From contig JAYQSQ010000012.1 of the NCBI GenBank assembly GCA_038146985.1, positions 248,001-312,000 on the forward strand: 64,000 nucleotides of DNA. The letters run 5' to 3'. A program made the position numbers and the translations under genes. This DNA is from JADHLJ01 sp038146985. GTDB taxonomy: Bacteria > Pseudomonadota > Alphaproteobacteria > Thalassobaculales > Thalassobaculaceae. Shown here in pieces: positions 26,342 to 36,128 of the stretch; positions within the stretch are counted from its first letter, which is position 1; every line of letters starts with the position of its first letter. The notes under the pieces are model-generated. The model was not told the origin of the DNA. It saw only the letters and a list, made by a program, of their open reading frames with translations, and made no database searches.

Positions 26342-28018
26342 ATGACCACCAACACCACGATCCGCCATCAGGTCATGTGGAACCGCCTGATCACCATTGT
26401 CGAGGAACAGGCCCAAACCCTGGTGCGCACCGGCTTCAGCGTCTCGACCCGCGAGGCCGGTGATGTCTCCGCCGGGGTGTTCGACTTGAAGGGCCGGATG
26501 CTGGCCCAGGCGGTCACCGGCACGCCGGGTCACATCAACTCGATGGCGCTGTCGGTTGCGCATTTCGTTGAGAAGTTCCCGGTCGAAACCATGCGCGAGG
26601 GCGACGTTTTCCTGACCAATGATCCCTGGAAAGGGACCGGGCACCTGCCGGATATCGTCGTGGTCTCCCCGACTTTCCGTGGCGGCGAAATCGTGGCCCT
26701 GTTCGCCAGCACGACCCATGTGGTCGATATCGGCGGCCTCGGCATGGCGCCGGACGGCAAGCAGATCTACCACGAAGGCCTTTTCATCCCGCTGATGCAC
26801 CTCGCGCGCGCCGGCGAGATCAACGAGACCCTGATGCAGTTCGTCCACGCCAATTGCCGGGAGTCGATGCAGGTCGAGGGCGACATCCACGCGCTGGCCG
26901 GCTGCAACGAGGTTGGCGGCCGCCGGCTTGTCGCGATGATGGACCAGTACGGGCTGAACGATCTCGACGCGCTTGCCGAGACCATCATCGAGAGCACCCG
27001 GGCCGCCATGCGGGCGGCGATCGCCAAGCTGCCCAGGACCAAGGTCCACAATTCGATGACCACCGACGGGTATGACCGGGAGATCACGCTCAAGGCGTCG
27101 CTGGAGGTCGAGGACGACACGATCGTGGTGGATTTCGACGGCACCTCGCCGATCTCGGATTTCGGCATCAATGTCCCGAAATGCTACACCGACGCCTATA
27201 CCAGCTTCGGCGTCAAATGCGCCATCGCGCCCGAGGTGCCGAACAATGCCGGCTCGCTGGCGCATATCGTCGTCCGGGCGCCGGAAGGCTGTATCCTGAA
27301 CGCGCCGCATCCTTGCGCCGTTGTCGCCCGCTCCTCGGTCGGCCACATGCTTCCCGATGTGGTGTTCGGCTGCCTGCATCAGCTGATGCCCGACAAGGTG
27401 CCGGCGGAGGGAACCTCCGGGCTCTGGAACCTCAAGCTCGGCGCCGGGCACGGGATCACCGCCCGCGACCCGGAGGCGGACCCGGTCCGCGCCACCTTCA
27501 CCGCCACCAGCTTCCATAGCGGCGGGGCCGGCGCACGCCCGACCAAGGACGGGCTCTCGGCCACCCCGTTCCCGAGCGGCGTGCGCAACGTGCCCTGCGA
27601 GGTGCTGGAAACGGTCAGCCCGCTGGTGGTCTGGAAGAAGGAGCTGCGGCGTGATTCCGGCGGGCCCGGCAAGTTCCGGGGCGGCCTCGGTCAGACCATG
27701 GTGCTGGGCAATCGCGAGAAGGCGGAATTCGCGATATTCGCAACCTTCGAGCGGGTCAAGAACCCGGCCCGTGGCCGCGACGGCGGCAAGCCCGGGGCCA
27801 GGGGCTCTCTGGAGCTCGCATCCGGCGCCAAGATGCGCGGCATGGGGCGTCAGGTCGTGCCGATCGGCGACCGTCTGGTGGTCCATATGCCCGGCGGCGG
27901 CGGCATCGGCGACCCGGCGCAGCGCGATCCGGCGGCGGTGGCGGCAGACGTCAAGGCAGGCTATGTCAGCCGCGAGGCAGCGGCGCTGGACTATGGCGTG
28001 ACGGTCGAGGAAAGCTGA
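26342..28018 (+). CDS. hyuB: hydantoinase/oxoprolinase B-type subunit (HyuB)
   Basis: 558 residues from the ATG at 26342 (GGAGACG upstream); a longer GTG frame runs back through the repeat and is not credible. The family signatures are RTGFSVSTREAGDVSAGVFD, VFLTNDPWKGTGHLPDI and the glycine-rich HMPGGGGIGDP near the C-terminus. It forms the catalytic complex with HyuA. The 92-base gap between the genes is mostly occupied by the second half of the palindromic pair. It converges on the Fe-S protein gene with only 24 bases between stops. Confidence 0.92.
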   Translation: MTTNTTIRHQVMWNRLITIVEEQAQTLVRTGFSVSTREAGDVSAGVFDLKGRMLAQAVTGTPGHINSMALSVAHFVEKFPVETMREGDVFLTNDPWKGTGHLPDIVVVSPTFRGGEIVALFASTTHVVDIGGLGMAPDGKQIYHEGLFIPLMHLARAGEINETLMQFVHANCRESMQVEGDIHALAGCNEVGGRRLVAMMDQYGLNDLDALAETIIESTRAAMRAAIAKLPRTKVHNSMTTDGYDREITLKASLEVEDDTIVVDFDGTSPISDFGINVPKCYTDAYTSFGVKCAIAPEVPNNAGSLAHIVVRAPEGCILNAPHPCAVVARSSVGHMLPDVVFGCLHQLMPDKVPAEGTSGLWNLKLGAGHGITARDPEADPVRATFTATSFHSGGAGARPTKDGLSATPFPSGVRNVPCEVLETVSPLVVWKKELRRDSGGPGKFRGGLGQTMVLGNREKAEFAIFATFERVKNPARGRDGGKPGARGSLELASGAKMRGMGRQVVPIGDRLVVHMPGGGGIGDPAQRDPAAVAADVKAGYVSREAAALDYGVTVEES

Positions 28019-28042
28019 GCCGGGTATCCGCCGAGGCGCGCC

Positions 28043-29374
28043 TTACTTCGCCGGATGCAGGCTGCGGTCCACCGGGAGGTGCTGGTCGCCGAGCATTTCG
28101 GAAAGGATCACGTCACGCGCCTCCTCGGCATCCATGCCGTGCGCCTCGATCAGCGTGGTCGACGCCGCGAGGATGGCGTCGGCATCGGCCATCAGCTTCA
28201 GTTGCTTGAACCGGTCGGGCTGGGTCAGCCCCATGCTTTCACCCACCAGTTCCATGTAGTTGACCACGTCGAAAGGCCAGGCTTCCTGGTGACCCGAGAA
28301 TTCGCGGTGATCCGAGTGATAGACCCCGACCAGAGTGTCGACCCCCGCCGCCTCGGCCGCCGCCAGACCCTTTGCAACGGAGGTCTTGTAATAGTCTTTC
28401 AGCGGCAGCAGCGCGGTGCTGGTGTAGCCGATACTGGAATGGCCCATCTCGACCACCTCAAGGCCCGGGATGGCGCCGAGCAAGGCCCGAACCCCCTCCA
28501 TCACACCAAGTGCGCCGGCATACTCATAGATCGCGACGCGCTTGTTCACCGGGCGGGTCAGAAAGGGCCGCAACTTGTCCAGGCGGGCGGCGAGGAAGAC
28601 CGGGAACATGGTCATATTGATGCCGGTGCCGGTCATCTCCCGGTAGCTCGGAATCATCGTCTCGCCGAACTGGATCTGGCAGGTCGGACACCAGGACAGC
28701 ACCTGGCTCGCCTTCGATTTGGCGAAACGGTCCATGGTGCTGAAGGCCTGGCGCGCGGCATTCGACATGTCGCCCGGCCGGGTCTGCAGGATGCCGCAGC
28801 AACTGCCGGGCCCGCCATGCACCTCGTAGGTGAGATCGAGTTTTTCCAGTACATCCAGGCACAGGAGCCCGATATGCGGCGTTTTCAGCATGTTGCAGCC
28901 GGTATAGAAGACGACATCCGCCGCCTCGGCCCGCTCCGGGTGCGAGCGCGGGCTCAGCCGCTCCAGCACCTCCGGCGGCATCGACAGGCGCGAGAGCACC
29001 CGCACCCCCCGGCTCATCTTCTGGAACGCCGCCTTGCCGGCGGCCTTGCGGTCACCGGCGGCGTTGCGCTGGGTCATCGCCCGGCGTGCCATACCAAGCA
29101 TGAAGCGGGGATTGATGCCGTGCTCGCAAACCGACAGGCAGAAGCCGCTGCCGCAGCAGGTGCGCGCCCATTCCTCGGAATCCTCGGGGCCTCGGACACC
29201 GCGCAAGATGTCGAGCACGCCGCCCGCGAGCGCCTGGGCGTCGGAGGCGTCGATCCCCGCGACCCGGGGCGTCGGGCATACCGCCGCGCAGGCCCCGCAG
29301 GAGGTGCAGGCGTCCAGAATGTCGGCAACCCGTTCATCGAGAGAAGTCCTGAACTTCTCCACTAGGTCGGTCAT
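28043..29374 (-). CDS. (Fe-S)-binding protein with two CCG domains (HdrD/GlcF-like)
   Basis: 443 residues; ATG at 29374. Two [4Fe-4S] motifs are near the N-terminus: CTSCGACAAVCP at about residue 23 and CCGSGFCLSVCEHG near 73. Two cysteine-rich CCG regions follow: YTGCN with GGPGSCCG, and SWCPTCQIQFG in the position of the second. This is the architecture of electron-carrier subunits of heterodisulfide reductase, glycolate oxidase (GlcF) and related dehydrogenases. No catalytic flavoprotein partner is adjacent. It lies downstream of the hydantoinase-fusion gene on the same strand (24-base gap), so they may be co-transcribed. Confidence 0.85.
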   Translation of the reverse strand: MTDLVEKFRTSLDERVADILDACTSCGACAAVCPTPRVAGIDASDAQALAGGVLDILRGVRGPEDSEEWARTCCGSGFCLSVCEHGINPRFMLGMARRAMTQRNAAGDRKAAGKAAFQKMSRGVRVLSRLSMPPEVLERLSPRSHPERAEAADVVFYTGCNMLKTPHIGLLCLDVLEKLDLTYEVHGGPGSCCGILQTRPGDMSNAARQAFSTMDRFAKSKASQVLSWCPTCQIQFGETMIPSYREMTGTGINMTMFPVFLAARLDKLRPFLTRPVNKRVAIYEYAGALGVMEGVRALLGAIPGLEVVEMGHSSIGYTSTALLPLKDYYKTSVAKGLAAAEAAGVDTLVGVYHSDHREFSGHQEAWPFDVVNYMELVGESMGLTQPDRFKQLKLMADADAILAASTTLIEAHGMDAEEARDVILSEMLGDQHLPVDRSLHPAK

Positions 29375-29398
29375 CTCATCCCTTCCCCAGGCGCGCCG

Positions 29399-32300
29399 CT
29401 AGCGCCGCGCGGCCAGCGCACCCGTATCCGCCGCCAGGCCATCGAAAATGCGACCATCGAGACGCAGGGTATCATCCCGCCAGTCATAGGTCAGCCGCGA
29501 CTTGAAGCGCGAGACGTCCCGGTGCAGCAGCGCCCCGTCGCCGTAGCCGCCGTCGCGGGTATAGCCGAACAGCGCCACTTCGCGTGCCCAAGTCCGCCAC
29601 GCAAGATCGACAAGCGCGTCGTCGTAATAGCCCCGCCAGTCCTTGTCGACTTCCTTATTGATCATCGCGACGCCGCGATAGGGATAGCGTTTCAGCCGGC
29701 ACATCTCCGGCAAGTCTGCCTCCACGGTTTCCGTCCGGTTCAGCCAATCCACCAGGAACCGCCCGGTCGACCGTTCGAACAGCGGCGCGAAAATAAACCG
29801 GCGCGAGATCCAGGGCGTCTCCTGCCCGGCGACGCGCCGGAGGAAATCACCGAACGCTTCCTCGCGCGCGGCGCGCACCAGACCGATCAGCGTCGGCGAG
29901 GCGAAACCACGGCGGCAATGCTCGTAGAAGCTCACCAGCAGCGGCAAGAGATGGCGGGTGTTGGAAAACACGAAACGCTGGTCGAGGACTTCTCGTTTGA
30001 TCAACAGGTTCGGTACGACCCAGACCGAATAGTGCCGGTCCTCCTCGGTGGGCACGTACTCAATCCACCGATGTCCGATAGTCGTGGAAAAGGCATAGGT
30101 ACTGCGCTGGACGGAACTTCCGGCGGTCTTGGGAACGTGGATGTACACAGCGGGACGGCCTGAATTCTCGACACCGAAAGCCATTCCCTTGCCGCGGTCG
30201 GAAGAGGCCGTTCGCAGCCATGTGGAGGACGTTTCGCACAATGAAAGGTCCCGTCGCTCCACGGACGCCTCGGCCAGGGTCAGCAGAGCGAAACTGCTCA
30301 TCGGGTTGATCAGGGCATACCGGCGCGCGCTCTCGATCGCCTTCTCGGGCTGCGCGGCCTTCAGCCGCGAACGGGCGAGAGAACCGTGCAGCTTGCCGTC
30401 CAAAGGATCAAGGATCAGCGCCCGTCGCGCGATTTCGATCGCGCCGGCGGTTCGCCCGATCGACGTCCACGCGGCGGCGAGGGTCGAGCCCGCCCCGAGT
30501 GCCGTCGGGTCCGCGCACATCCATCGCCGCGCGGCCCTTCCGATCTGGCCGTGATGGCCCTTGCGCACCAGGACCTCGACGATATTCGACAGGGCGATGA
30601 GATTGTCGGGCCGGATCGCGCGCGCCCTTAGAAAGTGCCGGTGAGCTTGCTCCATGTCCAAGGCGCCGAAGGCCGCCGCCCCCGCACTCAGGTGAAACTC
30701 GATGGAGTCCGGCGCCATGCAGAGCGTCCAACGGCACAGATGGATTGACGCGCGGTAGTCTTCCGCACGCCGCAGATTGACCGCGTAATCGTGAATTGTC
30801 GAAGCCGAGTCGAGTTGCAGCAGCACGGCATGGCGGAAGAACCGGCGGGCGCGGGCCGGCTCCGTCACCCGGGCGGCCGCGACGGCATGATTGCGCAGCG
30901 GTGCCGTCAATTCGGGCCCGAGCACCAGCATCCGGCGGCACAAATCCTGGACGGCGAGCCAATCGCCCGCGGCGCCGCTCCGCGCCACGCGGCCCTGCAG
31001 GTTTCTGAGTAGCTTGGCCTCGGCCTCGCCAAACGCCGTCGAACGCGTGTCTCGGCCGACAGCCTGTACGCGGGGGCGCCCGGTCGCGGTGACCATCACG
31101 CGGGCCTCGACGAAAACCGTCCTGCCGTTGACGACGGCAGTCTTCTCGTCATAACGCTCGGCGAACTCGACATCCTCGGCGCCAGCCACACGGGCGTCTT
31201 CCGCCGCCGCTCGGCGCAGCCAATCGACGGCATGGTCGCGCGCCGCCCGCGCGGTCGCGAAATCTTTCGGTTCCGGCAGCAGAGGAACCCGGTAGCGCCC
31301 CTCTTCGGTGGCAAGGATCGTAAGTTCACGGCGCACCTCCACCCTCCCGACGACCGCGCCGACGGCGTTGGCCACTTCCGCATGTTCGGGAATAACCGCC
31401 TCGGCGTCCAGAAGATCGGCGACATCTGGGTAATAGACCCGCGCAGAAGCGCCGAGACCGATGATGGGAAGCTTAACGCCGATCTCGATGCGCGCCGCCG
31501 ATGCCGTTCCCTCGAAGGCCGCTCGAACCAGTTTCGAGACCGCCGGATCAACCTCGCCGAGACCGTCCTCGGCCAGCGCCGCACCGAGCACCAGTTCCGC
31601 CGAACGGCGTTTCACTTGGCCGATCACCCGCTCGGCCAATTCCTCGCCCGACGCCGCCCTCTTGTCACCGAAGCCGGATCGCTGACGCGCGAGAAGATCG
31701 GCGGCCCGCCGCGCCGCCACCTCGTCCCAGTCCCGGTGCAGCCCCACCACATGAGCCGCGTCCGAGGGCGTGAAACCCGATACCCGCACCAGTCCCAGCG
31801 TGACCAGCCGGTTCAAGACGCCGATCTGGATGCGCCTGCCGATCACCTGATCCTGGGCGACGGCGCCATCGCCGATGGCCTCGAGCAACCGCTGTTCCGC
31901 GTCGCGCAAGGCGACGGCACGCCCAAGTCCCCTTCGATTGACGCTCAGAAACCGTCCGTCGAACTCTCCGGGCGACTCACGCTTGCCCTGACGTTCAAGC
32001 GCTATCCCGACGGCATCCGGGTAGCTCCGCGCCAGGAGGCTGACCGGGATCAGACGCCGCGGCCCGATCCGAAGCATGGCGGCGCGATCCCGGTCGTCGA
32101 ACCAGACCTCGCTGTCGCCGCCGAGACCGTGCGTGACCATGCCCACCGCCTCGACCATGGTTTGATAGCCGCCAACCACGGCGCCTCGCGGGTTCAGCGA
32201 CGGCCGGCCGTCCCTAAGGACCGCGATATCCGTCGTTGTTCCTCCGATATCCGAGATGATGGCGTCGGTCCGGCCGGTAAGATGCGCGGCGCCGATCAGG

Positions 32301-33063
32301 CTTGCCGCCGGGCCGGACAGGATCGTTTCGATCGGCCGGGTCCGGGCAAAAGCGGCGGAAACCAGCGAGCCGTCGCCGCGCACCAGCATGAGCGGCGCGC
32401 GGATGCCGCGATCGCGCATCGTCATCTCGACGGCATCCGTCAACTCGCTGATCATGCCGATCAGCCGGGCATTCAGCACGCAGGTCAACGCCCGCTTCGG
32501 GCCGTTGAGCTGAGCCGACAGTTCGTGTCCACAGGTCACCGGCAGCCCCGACACTGCGCGGATGATATCGCGCGCCTGCACCTCGTGCGCCGGGTTGCGG
32601 ACCCCGAAATGGGCAACGACGGCAAACGCCTCGACCGAGATGCCGACCTCTTCCAGCGCCGCCTTCAGGCTTTCGGAATCCAGCGGCGCCTGCGGCTCGC
32701 CTAAAGGCGTGTGTCCGCCGTCCACCCGGATCAACGGATCTCCCGCCAAGGCTTCCCGCAGGCCGGCACGATCGAGACCGCTTCGTCGAAGCCGATGAAC
32801 ACCAGCCCGACACGCCCGCCCTGCCCCTCGACCAGGGCGTTGGTGGCGAGCGTCGTCGACACCGACACCAGCGCGATTTCCCGCGCCCGCGCCGCATCGC
32901 CCGCGACGACCGCGTTGATCGACGCGCCGATCCCGGCGGCAAGGTTTTCGCGCGTGGTCAGCGCCTTGGCCTTGGCAATCACGCCCTGGCCCGGCCCGGC
33001 ATCCCGGTACAGCACGGCGTCGGTATAGGTTCCGCCGGTATCGATGCCCAACAGCAGGCTCAT
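29399..33063 (-). CDS. hydantoinase A-like / TPR / sulfotransferase fusion protein (one frameshift near 32740)
   Basis: A minus-strand frame of 1116 codons (29399-32749) and an N-terminal frame from the ATG at 33063 (MSLLLGIDTGGTYTDAVL) join after a single-base change near 32740; together they encode about 1220 residues. Order: a hydantoinase/oxoprolinase A-like domain (about 670 residues, with VSTTLATNALVEGQGGR, LSGPAASLIGAAH and ISDIGGTTTDIAVL), then helical repeats of TPR type (about 31060-30170), then a sulfotransferase-like domain with the PAPS-binding loop YIHVPKTAGSSVQ (about 30113-30145) and an R-x7-S motif (TRHLLPLLVSFYEHC). The first domain resembles HyuA but has no adjacent HyuB. 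I know no characterised protein with this combination. The frame is continuous across both domain joins. Confidence 0.72.
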
Positions 33064-33164
33064 GCGCCGCGTCCCGAACGAAACGTCGCAGCCGCTAAAA
33101 GGACGCCTTCGGGCTCAGGGCACGGTGGCCGCACTTACAAGCGCTTTCGCCGAGACGGGCCGGT

Positions 33165-34457
33165 CTATTCCGCCGCCGGACTCAAGGGATCCCGCAGCGG
33201 CGTCATGATATCGGCGGCCGCATGGTGGCTGGATTTCGCGGTGGTGTCCTGGTCGGTCTGGATAATGTTCCTGCCATAGGCGACGACGACCGGGGTTTCC
33301 TCCGGCTTCAGCGGCGCCATCTTTTTCTTGCGGGCCAAGGCCGCCTCGATATAGGGCGCCAGTTCAGCCGCCTTCTTGCGCTCCCGCTCCGCCTCGGTGG
33401 CCTTGAAATGCGGCATCACTGCCTCAGAGAACAGCTTCAGCGAGTCGACGATATGGGCGTGCTGGTTCTTGCCGCTCTGCTGAATGAAGATCACCTGGTC
33501 GACGCCGACATCCGCGAACTTTTGCAGGTGCGCCTTGACCTGCGCCGGGGTGCCGACCCCGCGGCCGGCGCCGACTTCTTCCATGTCCGGCTGGGCCTTT
33601 TTGAACCGTTCCCAGATATTGGTCTTGCCCGGCTGATGCTGGCCGTAGACGTAGTAGTGGCCTAGCGAGTAGCCGAAATACTGAAAGCCCTCTGCGCCCC
33701 GGCGTTTTGCTTCCTCCGCGTCCTCGTGGACAGAGAAACCGGTGCACATGGCGATATTGGCGTTCACGGAATGGCCGATCGGGACGCATTCCTCGGATTT
33801 GATGATGTCGTAGTACTCGCCGACCCATTTCGCCGCCTCGGCGGGATCGACAAAGGCAAAGGCCAGTGCGCCGATCCCGTGCCGGGCGGCGGCATGGATC
33901 GTCTCGCGTCTGGAGCAGGCGACCCAGATCGGCGGATGGGGCTTCTGCATGGGTTTCGGGATGACGTTACGGGCGGGCATGCTGAAGAACTGGCCCTCGA
34001 AACCCGGATACGGGTCCATGACCATCATGTTCGCGGTCTGCTCGGTGCATTCCGCCCACATCGCCTTCTTCAGGTCCGGGTCGACGCCATAGCCCTCGAG
34101 TTCCATCCGCGAGGCGCTTTCACCGGTGCCGAAATCCGCCCGCCCGTTGGAGAGCAGGTCGAGTGTCCCGATCCGCTCGGCAACCCGGGCCGGCTGGTTG
34201 TAACCCGGCGGTGAGAGCACCACCGCGTGGCCGAGCCGGATCTGCTTGGTGTTGCGCGCGCAGAAACCGAGGAACACCTCCGGCGCCGAAGAATGGGAGT
34301 ATTCCTCGAGAAAATGATGCTCGTTCGCCCAGATGTAGTCGAAGCCCAATGTATCCGCGAGTTCAATCTCGTCGATCGCCTCGTGCAACAATTGGTGGTC
34401 CGACATTTCGGTCCAGGGACGCGGTAGCTGCATTTCGTAGAGCAGACCGAATTTCAT
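33165..34457 (-). CDS. LLM-class flavin-dependent monooxygenase (luciferase-like)
   Basis: 430 residues; ATG at 34457. TIM-barrel F420/FMN-dependent family: MKFGLLYEMQLPRPW start, IWANEHHFLEEY, LGHAVVLSPPGYNQPARVAE and GRADFGTGESASRMEL. The C-terminal about 70 residues are hydrophilic and Lys-rich and extend beyond the usual barrel. These enzymes oxygenate small organics (aldehydes, sulfonates, chelators). No flavin reductase gene is nearby. It precedes the hydantoinase fusion on the same strand with a 101-base gap. Confidence 0.9.
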   Translation of the reverse strand: MKFGLLYEMQLPRPWTEMSDHQLLHEAIDEIELADTLGFDYIWANEHHFLEEYSHSSAPEVFLGFCARNTKQIRLGHAVVLSPPGYNQPARVAERIGTLDLLSNGRADFGTGESASRMELEGYGVDPDLKKAMWAECTEQTANMMVMDPYPGFEGQFFSMPARNVIPKPMQKPHPPIWVACSRRETIHAAARHGIGALAFAFVDPAEAAKWVGEYYDIIKSEECVPIGHSVNANIAMCTGFSVHEDAEEAKRRGAEGFQYFGYSLGHYYVYGQHQPGKTNIWERFKKAQPDMEEVGAGRGVGTPAQVKAHLQKFADVGVDQVIFIQQSGKNQHAHIVDSLKLFSEAVMPHFKATEAERERKKAAELAPYIEAALARKKKMAPLKPEETPVVVAYGRNIIQTDQDTTAKSSHHAAADIMTPLRDPLSPAAE

Positions 34458-34582
34458 GGCGCCGATCCTCCCGTGCGTCTCGCGGTTTTACGCCCACCAA
34501 AGCAGGCGCGATACCGCCACCATGGCACCGACTATGGCCTTTGAGTGGTGGAACCCGCAAGGGTCGGTGGGCCAATCAGCCG

Positions 34583-34999
34583 CTATATGGGATTGCCGCG
34601 CCGCGCACCCGCGCTCGCTAGGAATCCGGCTGTCGCCGCCGTCCCGGTGATCACCATTCCCCAGATCATGTCGACGATCGAGACGGAAAGCGACCAGCCA
34701 AGAAGCGTCGCCAGATTGGTCATATCATAGGTCGCATAGGCCAGAAGGCCGAGCAACGCGCCCCGTTTTGCCGCCGCTTTCCAGCCAGCTTCCGGCGCCG
34801 TTGCCAGCACCGCGAAATACACCACGCCCGCGACATAGCCGAGATAGAACACGATCGCCGCCGGCCAGTTCGGCTCCTCCCGCAGCAATCCGCCCAGCGC
34901 ACCGAAGTAGAAATCCGTGGCCACCACGCCGAGCCAGATCGCGTCCATGATGCAGAAGGCCACGAGCGCGCCGAGATAGGCTTTGATCCAGATAACCAT
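34583..34999 (-). CDS. DUF2177 family membrane protein
   Basis: 138 residues; ATG at 34999. Four hydrophobic segments (about 5-25, 45-66, 79-97, 104-127) and the DUF2177 hallmarks FCIMDAIWLGVVATDFY and AYATYDMTNLATL. It is an inner-membrane protein of unknown function. The gene stands alone, with a palindromic repeat pair upstream. Confidence 0.88.
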   Translation of the reverse strand: MVIWIKAYLGALVAFCIMDAIWLGVVATDFYFGALGGLLREEPNWPAAIVFYLGYVAGVVYFAVLATAPEAGWKAAAKRGALLGLLAYATYDMTNLATLLGWSLSVSIVDMIWGMVITGTAATAGFLASAGARRGNPI

Positions 35000-35058
35000 T
35001 TGATCTCCTATCGATTATGAGCGGGCCCGCCCCACGTTGAGCTTCCCTCGACCTCAAC

Positions 35059-35187
35059 CGTCGCCCTGGCGAAAGGCAGGGCCTAGCATCGGTATTATCC
35101 CCCTTGCAACATCATCGTCGTGTGGCGATCACCCCGTCTGTCACGTTGATCCATAGAAACACGGCCCTGCCTTTCGCCAGGGCGACG
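35059..35187. repeat. perfect 25-base inverted repeat pair (REPIN-like)
   Basis: 35059-35083 (starts CGTCGCCCTGGCGAAAGGCA) and 35163-35187 are exact reverse complements over 25 bases, with a 79-base spacer. Each arm is itself a small hairpin. The pair occupies the 226-base gap between the DUF2177 gene and the CitE-like gene. Confidence 0.85.
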
Positions 35188-35225
35188 TCTGCATTTCTCG
35201 CGTGGCTTAGGGAGCAACCGCCGGC

Positions 35226-36128
35226 TCACCGCCGTTTCGCGGCGATCTTGTCGCGGATCGCGAGAATGCGTTCGGCCCGCGCCACAACCGGCACGTCAAT
35301 CATCTTGCCCTCGAAAGCGACCGCGCCGTCACCTGCCGCCATCGCCGCGTCATAGGCCGCCACCATGCCCTCGGCGCGGGTGATCTCGGCCTCGCTCGGC
35401 GTGAAGGCCTCGTTCAGGATCGGCACCTGGCGGGGATGGATGCAGGCGCCGCCGTCGAAGCCCAGCCGGCGGGCCTGCATGACATTCGAGCGGAACAGAT
35501 CGAGATTGGTGAACTCGGCGATCGAGCCCGGATAGCCGATCGGCATCACGCCGGCCTCGCGGGCCGCGACCTGCACCCCCTGATAGAAGCTCAGCAGCGA
35601 CATCCCGTCTGGCTCCACCATGCCCATTTCGGCGGAGAAATCCTCCTGGCCGAGGCAGATCGCGGCAAGGCGCGGTGTGCTTCTGGCGATGGCGCGCGCA
35701 TTGGCATAGCCGCGCGGCGTTTCGATCAGGATCATCAGCCGGGTCTGGCCGACGGTCATGCCGCGTTCTGCCTCAAGCTCGTCGATCATCTCGCAGAGGA
35801 ATTCCACATGCTCCGCCGCGTCGACCTTGGGCAGCACCAGGCCGCCGACTTCGGGCCAGACAGAGGCCTCGATATCCTTCACCGCCATGCTGGCCGGCCG
35901 GTTGATCCGCACTAGCACGTCGGCGCCGTTGCGACTGACCAGCTTAGCGACATCGCGCACCAGGGTGCGGGCCCGAGGCTTCTCCGCCGGCGCGACCGCG
36001 TCCTCAAGGTCGATCTTGATCGCATCGGCGCCCCGTTCATGCGCCTTTTCAACGAACTTCTCGCTGGTCGCGGGGACATAGAGCATCGAACGCCAGAGCG
36101 GCAGATCCTTGTTCACATTCCCGGTCAT
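35226..36128 (-). CDS. HpcH/HpaI (CitE-like) acyl-CoA lyase
   Basis: 300 residues; ATG at 36128, whose A overlaps the TGA of the upstream CoA-transferase gene (TGATG), so translation is coupled. TIM-barrel signatures are MLYVPATSEKFVEKA, AIKIDLEDAVAPAEK (metal-binding acidic loop), VLVRINRP and ILIETPRGYANA. Relatives cleave citryl-, malyl-, citramalyl- or beta-methylmalyl-CoA. With the CoA-transferase next to it, the likely task is to activate a hydroxy-dicarboxylate to its CoA ester and then split it by retro-aldol or retro-Claisen chemistry. Confidence 0.87.
   Translation of the reverse strand: MTGNVNKDLPLWRSMLYVPATSEKFVEKAHERGADAIKIDLEDAVAPAEKPRARTLVRDVAKLVSRNGADVLVRINRPASMAVKDIEASVWPEVGGLVLPKVDAAEHVEFLCEMIDELEAERGMTVGQTRLMILIETPRGYANARAIARSTPRLAAICLGQEDFSAEMGMVEPDGMSLLSFYQGVQVAAREAGVMPIGYPGSIAEFTNLDLFRSNVMQARRLGFDGGACIHPRQVPILNEAFTPSEAEITRAEGMVAAYDAAMAAGDGAVAFEGKMIDVPVVARAERILAIRDKIAAKRR

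Noticed and set aside
26162..27886. Minus-strand open frame of 574 codons
   Set aside because: Antisense to hyuB; the His/Arg-rich product resembles no family.
35059..35187. The perfect 25-base inverted repeat as ends of an insertion sequence
   Set aside because: Only 79 bases lie between the arms, no transposase is present, and no target-site duplication is visible; a REPIN-like pair fits better.
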